A stretch of DNA of 5,411 bases. It comes from Gammaproteobacteria bacterium. Lineage in GTDB: Bacteria > Pseudomonadota > Gammaproteobacteria > Pseudomonadales > Pseudomonadaceae. Position 1 is the first letter of the stretch; every line of letters begins with the position of its first letter. The notes under the pieces are model-generated. The model ran no database searches, was not told the DNA's origin, and was given only the letters and a program-made list of their open reading frames with translations. Positions 1 through 5,411 of the stretch are shown piece after piece. A program made the position numbers and the translations under genes. The stretch lies in contig JAAZCO010000076.1 in assembly GCA_012513235.1 (NCBI GenBank), forward strand, positions 1-5,411, written 5' to 3'.

Positions 1-2
1 AT

Positions 3-32
3 CTAAACTTATAAATTAAAACTAAACTTATA
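3..32. repeat. 11-bp direct repeat, 19 bp apart
   Basis: The word CTAAACTTATA occurs at 3-13 and again at 22-32, a start-to-start distance of 19 bp, close to two helical turns. This is seen directly. Such an arrangement can be a tandem binding site for a regulator, but in AT-rich DNA it may also be chance or slippage. More copies may lie to the left of the window. Confidence 0.45.
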
Positions 33-57
33 GAATACTTTTTTACAGCTCCATAAC

Positions 58-100
58 TGTGCAATTTTTCTGAAATTTCAAGCAAAGCATTGATTGCACA
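58..100. repeat. 8-bp inverted repeat with TGTGCAAT/ATTGCACA arms
   Basis: TGTGCAAT at 58-65 is the exact reverse complement of ATTGCACA at 93-100, with 27 bases between the arms. A perfect 10-bp palindrome, TGAAATTTCA, sits inside at 71-80. Further copies of the same word follow on the plus strand: TTGCACA at 128-134 and ATTGCACA at 291-298. The word is therefore recurrent, which fits a protein-binding site better than a simple RNA hairpin. No regulator can be named from the sequence. Confidence 0.4.
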
Positions 101-336
101 CGCATTTATCTGCGTTAAGCAGGGTCGTTGCACAGACAAAACAAAAATACACTCACAAATTGCGAACGATAAAATGCTCAAAACACATTTTCACAAGCCA
201 GAACTGAACCTGAAAATTCTATTTTTTCTAGCACTTACAAAAATATTGAGGGATGACTGCGCCAGAGAAATCACTCAGAGCGCAGTAGTAATTGCACATA
301 TTTATATTATATAAAAAAGTCACATTAAGGATGGCC

Positions 337-405
337 ATGAGCCATGACGAGAAAGATTATCTGATACAAAATACATGCAAAAAATTAACCACAAAGTATA
401 AATAA
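337..405 (+). CDS. Possible 22-residue small protein or leader peptide (marginal)
   Basis: The frame begins with an ATG at 337, preceded by AAGGA at 327-331 with a 5-nt spacer, and ends at TAA 403-405. The product starts MSHDEKDYLIQ, ends in a Lys-rich tail and has one Cys. It is hydrophilic, with no membrane segment or known motif. The only support is the good ribosome binding site, plus an AT-rich, promoter-like stretch at 301-316. An in-frame ATG at 331 overlaps the AAGGA and is a poorer start. I do not recognise the peptide. It could be a real small ORF, a leader peptide, the remnant of a lost gene or chance. Confidence 0.18.
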   Translation: MSHDEKDYLIQNTCKKLTTKYK

Positions 406-415
406 AGCACTTTAT
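402..415. repeat. Small A/T-rich hairpin
   Basis: ATAAAG at 402-407 and CTTTAT at 410-415 form a perfect 6-bp inverted repeat with a 2-nt centre. It overlaps the stop codon of the marginal small ORF and lies about 150 bases downstream of the reductase stop codon on the opposite strand. With a nearly all A/T stem it would be a weak terminator in either direction. It may simply reflect base composition. Confidence 0.2.
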
Positions 416-567
416 ATATAATTTAAAAGGATTAAGTTAAAGCTGAATACAGTCATTTTAACCCTGCCTTAACCCTTCACAACAGCACTGCAACCTGCAG
501 ATACGCGCTCTACATGGGTGTCATTGTGGTGTGTTATGCATCATTTCTCGGTGCTTGCTATGTCGTT

Positions 568-1863
568 TTAGCGCATTTGAAAATATTCTTTATGAAAATT
601 GCAGGCAGGACTGCCCTGCGCTTGCATACCTTGTTGTAAAGCTTGAGCAAATTTTTGTGGACCGCAAAACCATATATGGGTATCTCTAGACCGGCCTTGC
701 AGAACTTTATCGGCCGTTAAATGCCCGTGCTGATCACTGTAATGCAGCTGCAAGGTGATATTAGGTAGCGCAGCGCATAACCGCTGTAATTGCTCAGAAA
801 AAACGTCTTCTTCAGTATTTTTCACACAGTAATATAAGGTCGCCTGAGGCGCTTGCTGAGGATGAGCTTGCAAGGCTTCCAGCCACGCAATAAAAGGCGT
901 CACACCAATACCGGCACCAATCCATATTTGCTCGCTGCCGTTCCCTTGCTGCATATCAAAGCAACCATAAGGCCCTTCAATAGTAACCGGTCGCCCAGCC
1001 GCTAACACAGTCTGTAAACGCGTGGTGTAATCGCCCAAAGCTTTAATGGCAAAGCGCACTTGCCCGTCACCGCAGCTGGCACTCTTCACCGTAAATGGAT
1101 GTGCGCCCTCAAAACGGTCAAAGGTCAAAAACGCAAACTGTCCTGGCTGATGCGCCCACTGCTGAGGTAGCTGACAGGTGACTTCAAGCACCCCGCCTTG
1201 GTGTTGCTGAACACTCGACACGCTGCCTTGATAACGACGCGTGCGCCCAATACGACCACTCAGAGCAATAATCGCACAATACACACCCACAACTGTTGAT
1301 ATGCCAAGTACGATGCCAGCCGGCTGTAACCACCAATCTGCAGGGGTTAAGACCACGCCGTGAAAGGCAATCAAGATATAAACTACGGCCAACGCTTTAT
1401 GCGCATAACGCCAAATATGGTAAGGAAAACGCTGCCATAAGGTGATCACCAGCATGATGCCCAGAATCCATACCGTCCACTCGCCAATATCTTTCGCTGC
1501 GCCACGAAACACCTCAAGGAAGTTTTCAAGACGCGGCTCTTTAACACCGCGCTCAAAAAACACCAGCAGCATATCTTTGGAGAGTTTTATCAAATAATGC
1601 GCAACCGCTAAGCCGATTGCCCAAATGCCTGCCCACTTATGTAAGCGATACATTTTATCCAGCCCATGCAGTGGTTTTTCCAACCAACGAGGACGTATAG
1701 CCAGCACCATAATCAGCGACATCAAGACAAAAGAACCCAGTCCTGTGACAAAAATCAGCTGTTTACGCCACCACCACACATCCATAGATGCAGTTTGCCC
1801 TAGCAGAGTCAGTCCCCAGACCGCCAAAACCACGAGCGCAACACTGTATAAAATATTTTTCAT
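568..1863 (-). CDS. Ferric reductase-like membrane flavocytochrome
   Basis: This is a 431-residue inner-membrane oxidoreductase of the ferric reductase/NADPH oxidase superfamily. It is expected to pass electrons from NAD(P)H through FAD to heme in the membrane and on to an acceptor across it. The N-terminal half (to about residue 205) has roughly six membrane segments. His75 and His89, and His155 and His168, have the paired 13-14 residue spacing of bis-heme ligands. The C-terminal half is a ferredoxin-reductase module. It has an FAD motif HPFT at 255-258, a nucleotide-binding GAGIGVTPF at 316-324, a CGP at 400-402 and a C-terminal aromatic EYF. Length and domain order are complete. I place the start at ATG 1863, 8 nt from a good Shine-Dalgarno; GTG 1866 would add one residue. 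It is divergent from ligB. I see no Fur box, so an iron role is not shown by the DNA. Acceptors other than Fe(III), such as oxygen or quinone, are possible. Confidence 0.9.
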   Translation of the reverse strand: MKNILYSVALVVLAVWGLTLLGQTASMDVWWWRKQLIFVTGLGSFVLMSLIMVLAIRPRWLEKPLHGLDKMYRLHKWAGIWAIGLAVAHYLIKLSKDMLLVFFERGVKEPRLENFLEVFRGAAKDIGEWTVWILGIMLVITLWQRFPYHIWRYAHKALAVVYILIAFHGVVLTPADWWLQPAGIVLGISTVVGVYCAIIALSGRIGRTRRYQGSVSSVQQHQGGVLEVTCQLPQQWAHQPGQFAFLTFDRFEGAHPFTVKSASCGDGQVRFAIKALGDYTTRLQTVLAAGRPVTIEGPYGCFDMQQGNGSEQIWIGAGIGVTPFIAWLEALQAHPQQAPQATLYYCVKNTEEDVFSEQLQRLCAALPNITLQLHYSDQHGHLTADKVLQGRSRDTHIWFCGPQKFAQALQQGMQAQGSPACNFHKEYFQMR

Positions 1864-1871
1864 CACTACTG

Positions 1872-1876
1872 TCCTT
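1872..1876 (-). promoter_or_regulatory. Ribosome binding site of the reductase gene
   Basis: On the minus strand this reads AAGGA, a strong Shine-Dalgarno. It is 8 nt from ATG 1863 and 5 nt from GTG 1866. Both spacings are workable; the ATG is preferred for codon and spacing. The choice changes the product by one residue only. Confidence 0.7.
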
Positions 1877-1887
1877 TAATATCCTAT

Positions 1888-1904
1888 GCAGGAGCTTAGC
1901 CTGC
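1888..1904. repeat. Short inverted repeat GCAGG-N7-CCTGC
   Basis: GCAGG at 1888-1892 and CCTGC at 1900-1904 are exact inverse complements around a 7-nt spacer. The dyad lies 25 bp upstream of the reductase start codon, where an operator would act, or within its leader RNA. With five-base arms the evidence is modest and no regulator is recognised. Confidence 0.3.
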
Positions 1905-1940
1905 GCACCTTAATTGAACCTTAACCAAGCCACTTGCTGA

Positions 1941-3680
<1,740 letters not shown>

Positions 3681-3705
3681 TCATTTAAGGCACAGCACCT
3701 CACAT

Positions 3706-3717
3706 TTACAGCTGTAA
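3706..3717. repeat. Perfect 12-bp palindrome TTACAGCTGTAA
   Basis: The 12 bases read the same on both strands. The palindrome starts 26 bases after the ligB stop codon. There is no T-run after it, so it is a poor terminator; a dimeric regulator site is the simpler reading. No matching regulator is recognised. Confidence 0.35.
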
Positions 3718-3778
3718 CATCACCATACAAAAGACCTATTGCAGTTAGCGCTGCTGCTGTTCAAGATATGCAGCTTTA

Positions 3779-3806
3779 ATTGAACTACGGTTCTGTATAG
3801 TTCAAT
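3779..3806. promoter_or_regulatory. Operator-like inverted repeat ATTGAACTA-N10-TAGTTCAAT
   Basis: Two perfect 9-bp arms (3779-3787 and 3798-3806) flank 10 bases, with arm centres 19 bp apart. That is the geometry of a dimeric regulator contacting one face of the helix. A third GTTCAA half-site lies at 3759-3764, about 20 bp further upstream. A -10-like TATAGT at 3796-3801 falls inside, so a bound protein could block transcription. If transcribed, the arms could also form a hairpin. No T-run follows, which argues against a simple terminator. The regulator is unknown and is not encoded in this window. Confidence 0.5.
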
Positions 3807-3848
3807 CACTTGCATTTATGCGCCCCCATAAAAATAAGAAACACTAGC

Positions 3849-3907
3849 AAAGACAGAGTCAGCATAGCGTTACCGCACGGTAGCCTTGCCCGCCTGTCTT
3901 TTTTATT
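3849..3907 (+). terminator. Rho-independent terminator or attenuator before the DUF3360 gene
   Basis: AAAGACAG at 3849-3856 pairs perfectly with CTGTCTTT at 3894-3901 to close an outer 8-bp stem. Inside, GTTACCG at 3869-3875 pairs with CGGTAGC at 3878-3884 around a CA centre, with one G-T pair. The two helices are joined by unpaired stretches of 12 and 9 bases. The outer stem runs into TTTTTT-A-TTT at 3899-3908. The structure could end ligB transcripts. It lies only about 27 bases before the DUF3360 start codon, with little room for another promoter, so a conditional attenuator or riboswitch expression platform is a serious alternative. Confidence 0.55.
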
Positions 3908-3934
3908 TGAGGCATATATTAAAAGAGCAATAAA

Positions 3935-5410
3935 ATGGCAAAGGATGATTCTCAAAGTTACCGCGCCTTACACCGCCCGCAAAGCGAGTTTGCATCGCGT
4001 CAAGAATACCTAGAACACGAACTTTCAATCATGTCACCACGTCGCTGGGGCATGAACTTACCTTTTCGTGACTACCGTTTTGAAATTGAAGACTGGGTGC
4101 CGGCCATGGCGGCCACTATCGGCAAAATTGTTATGGTGGCAGCTATTGTTGCAGCCTTTGCTGAGCCCTTAGGCCTACCCTCATCTTTTGTAATTGAAAA
4201 CGCCCGCTATGAAATGCTGATTGCCGCACTTTTATTTGTGGTGATTTTCTCTGGTTTTCTGATTCCCACTGCTAACTTAGCCGGTACCCACGGTCCATTA
4301 ATTCCGCTGGTGCCTATTATTGTGGCATCTGGTGGCCACCCGATGGCGCTGGGTCTGATGATTGGTGTTCTAGGTTTTACTTTGGGGATTTTCAAAGGAG
4401 GAAGCTTGCTTGGCAGGCTGACCAGCGATGGGGTCTGTGGTGGACTGCTGCTGTTTTTGGGCTTTATCGGCATGACCTCGCAAATTAAGTACCTTTATGC
4501 TTGGGCAGAAGGTTTTGATGCTGGCTATATTGCTTTTGTGGTAATTTTGGCCACTATTATTATGTATGCCTATTTAGAACATCTGGGCAAACGCTGGCTG
4601 GCGATTCCGCTGGGCGCGATACTGGCAGCAGTGATTGCTTTTGCTCTGGGTGCTCCGTTTGAGTTCACCACAGAACCCGGTCTACCCAACCTTAACCCTG
4701 CGTACTGGTGGGGCGAAGATACCGGTTGGAAACTGGGCCTACCCAATATGCAGCACTTTATTGCTGCAGCGCCTTTTGCTGTTTTAGCCATTGCGATGTG
4801 GTCACCGGACTTCCTTGGCCACCGCGCTTTCCAGTATCTCAATTATCCAAAAAACGCTAAGAAAGTGGTGATGGATATTGATGACACCATGTGTGTCGCC
4901 GCGGCACGCCAAGTGGTAGGTACCGCACTGGGTGGTGCCAATATTGCCTCATCCTGGGGTACTTATATCGTTCCAGCAGCAATTGCTAAGCGTCCAATTC
5001 CAGCCGGTGCGGTGCTGACCGGTTTGCTCTGCGTGGTTGCTGCAGTTTGGGGTTACCCCATGGACTTAGCGATTTGGCCACCGGTACTCAGCGTTGCGCT
5101 GATTGTGGGTGTGTACTTGCCATTACTCGAAGCCGGCATGCAAATGACTCGCGAAGGTAAAACAGCGCAATCGGCAGCCATTGTGATTTTCTCATCCGCT
5201 CTGGTCAACCCAGTATTTGGCTGGTCACTCACGGTACTGCTGGACAATATTGGCATTATTGGTGACAAAGAACGCGGCCAGAAAATGACCCGTACTGACC
5301 GTTGGATTATCCCTTCCATCGTCTTTATCGTGCTGTGCACGGTGATGGCAGGTGTAGGTATGTTTAAAGGTATTCCAGCGCTGATGGAATCATTCCGCGC
5401 GCTGCACTAA
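3935..5410 (+). CDS. DUF3360 family multi-pass membrane protein, putative transporter
   Basis: This is a complete 491-residue integral membrane protein that I recognise as the DUF3360 family, described as about 490-520 residues and uncharacterised. A soluble N-terminus of about 50 residues (MAKDDSQSYRALHRP) is followed by roughly 12-14 hydrophobic segments, first near 55-78, 93-112 and 135-155, and last near 456-476. Segments with broken helices, NLAGTHGPLIPL (114-125) and GGANIASSWGTYIVP (333-347), resemble the two half-helix regions of UraA/SLC23 and SLC26 transporters. WSPDFLGH (289-296) sits where UraA has its EHIGH motif. I infer a transporter with a seven-plus-seven repeat; the substrate is unknown. 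Start ATG 3935 has a modest AGAG at 3924-3927 with 7-nt spacing, and the N-terminus fits the family. Upstream lie an operator-like dyad and an attenuator-like structure. The stop is one base before the window edge, so any downstream partner is out of view. Confidence 0.87.
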   Translation: MAKDDSQSYRALHRPQSEFASRQEYLEHELSIMSPRRWGMNLPFRDYRFEIEDWVPAMAATIGKIVMVAAIVAAFAEPLGLPSSFVIENARYEMLIAALLFVVIFSGFLIPTANLAGTHGPLIPLVPIIVASGGHPMALGLMIGVLGFTLGIFKGGSLLGRLTSDGVCGGLLLFLGFIGMTSQIKYLYAWAEGFDAGYIAFVVILATIIMYAYLEHLGKRWLAIPLGAILAAVIAFALGAPFEFTTEPGLPNLNPAYWWGEDTGWKLGLPNMQHFIAAAPFAVLAIAMWSPDFLGHRAFQYLNYPKNAKKVVMDIDDTMCVAAARQVVGTALGGANIASSWGTYIVPAAIAKRPIPAGAVLTGLLCVVAAVWGYPMDLAIWPPVLSVALIVGVYLPLLEAGMQMTREGKTAQSAAIVIFSSALVNPVFGWSLTVLLDNIGIIGDKERGQKMTRTDRWIIPSIVFIVLCTVMAGVGMFKGIPALMESFRALH

Positions 5411-5411
5411 A

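Larger units (their letters stand above)
1..567. other. AT-rich intergenic stretch without a convincing gene
   Basis: This stretch is clearly richer in A+T than the genes that follow. I see no tRNA- or rRNA-like structure and no frame with a recognisable protein. An open frame at 90-314 has no ribosome binding site and an uninformative translation. What the region holds is a direct repeat near its left end, a cluster of TTGCACA words at 58-298, a small hairpin at 402-415 and a marginal 22-codon ORF at 337-405. The last 160 bases, downstream of the reductase stop codon on the minus strand, contain no clear Rho-independent terminator. The region may carry the promoter of a gene to the left of the window, or decayed sequence. 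Confidence 0.6.
3681..3934. promoter_or_regulatory. Dyad-rich regulatory region upstream of the DUF3360 gene
   Basis: This 254-bp gap contains, in order, a 12-bp palindrome, three TTGAAC/GTTCAA half-sites about 20 bp apart and a two-helix structure ending in a T-run. I see no protein-coding frame with support here. A TATAGT at 3796-3801 resembles a -10 box and lies inside the dyad, but no good -35 stands 16-18 bp upstream. The promoter position is therefore uncertain. Confidence 0.6.

Noticed and set aside
90..314. Open frame of 74 codons on the plus strand
   Set aside because: There is no Shine-Dalgarno before its ATG, the DNA is AT-rich, the translation has no recognisable motif, and it runs through the TTGCACA cluster.
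1625..1879. Plus-strand frame antisense to the reductase gene
   Set aside because: It lies opposite a well-supported coding region, with no ribosome binding site or homology that I recognise.
3868..3885. Guanidine-II (mini-ykkC) type hairpin
   Set aside because: The hairpin loop is CA or GCAC rather than ACGR, and there is no second matching hairpin.
3810..4013. 67-codon frame overlapping the start of the DUF3360 gene
   Set aside because: It runs across the attenuator-like structure and into the DUF3360 gene in another frame; its composition looks like translated non-coding DNA.
4207..5340. Three minus-strand frames of 88-95 codons inside the DUF3360 gene
   Set aside because: All lie opposite a strongly supported membrane-protein gene, and their Pro/Ser-rich translations are typical antisense shadows.

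Overview
The window looks like chromosomal DNA of a gammaproteobacterium, most plausibly a Pseudomonadaceae-type organism of moderate G+C. The best clue is ligB. Its N-terminal domain, its lack of a BRCT domain and its overall length match the LigB proteins of Pseudomonas and enteric bacteria, and its 'ADELYDQAR' stretch looks closest to Pseudomonas LigB as I remember it. The assignment to a family is inference. No mobile element, CRISPR array, rRNA or tRNA was seen.

Layout. Positions 1-567 are an AT-rich stretch with no convincing gene. It holds a direct repeat, a cluster of four TTGCACA words (two forming an 8-bp inverted repeat), a weak A/T hairpin and one marginal 22-codon ORF. Positions 568-1863 (minus strand) encode a membrane oxidoreductase of the ferric reductase/NADPH oxidase type, with four heme-ligand histidines and FAD and NAD(P)H motifs. 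A 125-bp divergent gap follows, and then ligB at 1989-3680 (plus strand), an NAD+-dependent DNA ligase with an N-terminal signal-like sequence. After a 254-bp gap rich in dyads, 3935-5410 (plus strand) encodes a complete multi-pass membrane protein of the uncharacterised DUF3360 family. The window ends one base after its stop codon.

The three genes do not form an obvious pathway. The reductase and ligB are divergent and could share a control region. The DUF3360 gene is set apart from ligB by two structures: an operator-like 9-bp inverted repeat (3779-3806), and a compact two-helix RNA element ending in a T-run (3849-3907) just before the gene. That second structure is either a terminator insulating the gene from ligB or a cis-acting attenuator or riboswitch. 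The points most worth following up are the leader of the DUF3360 gene, the relation of DUF3360 to SLC23/SLC26-type transporters, and a DNA ligase that appears to carry an export signal.
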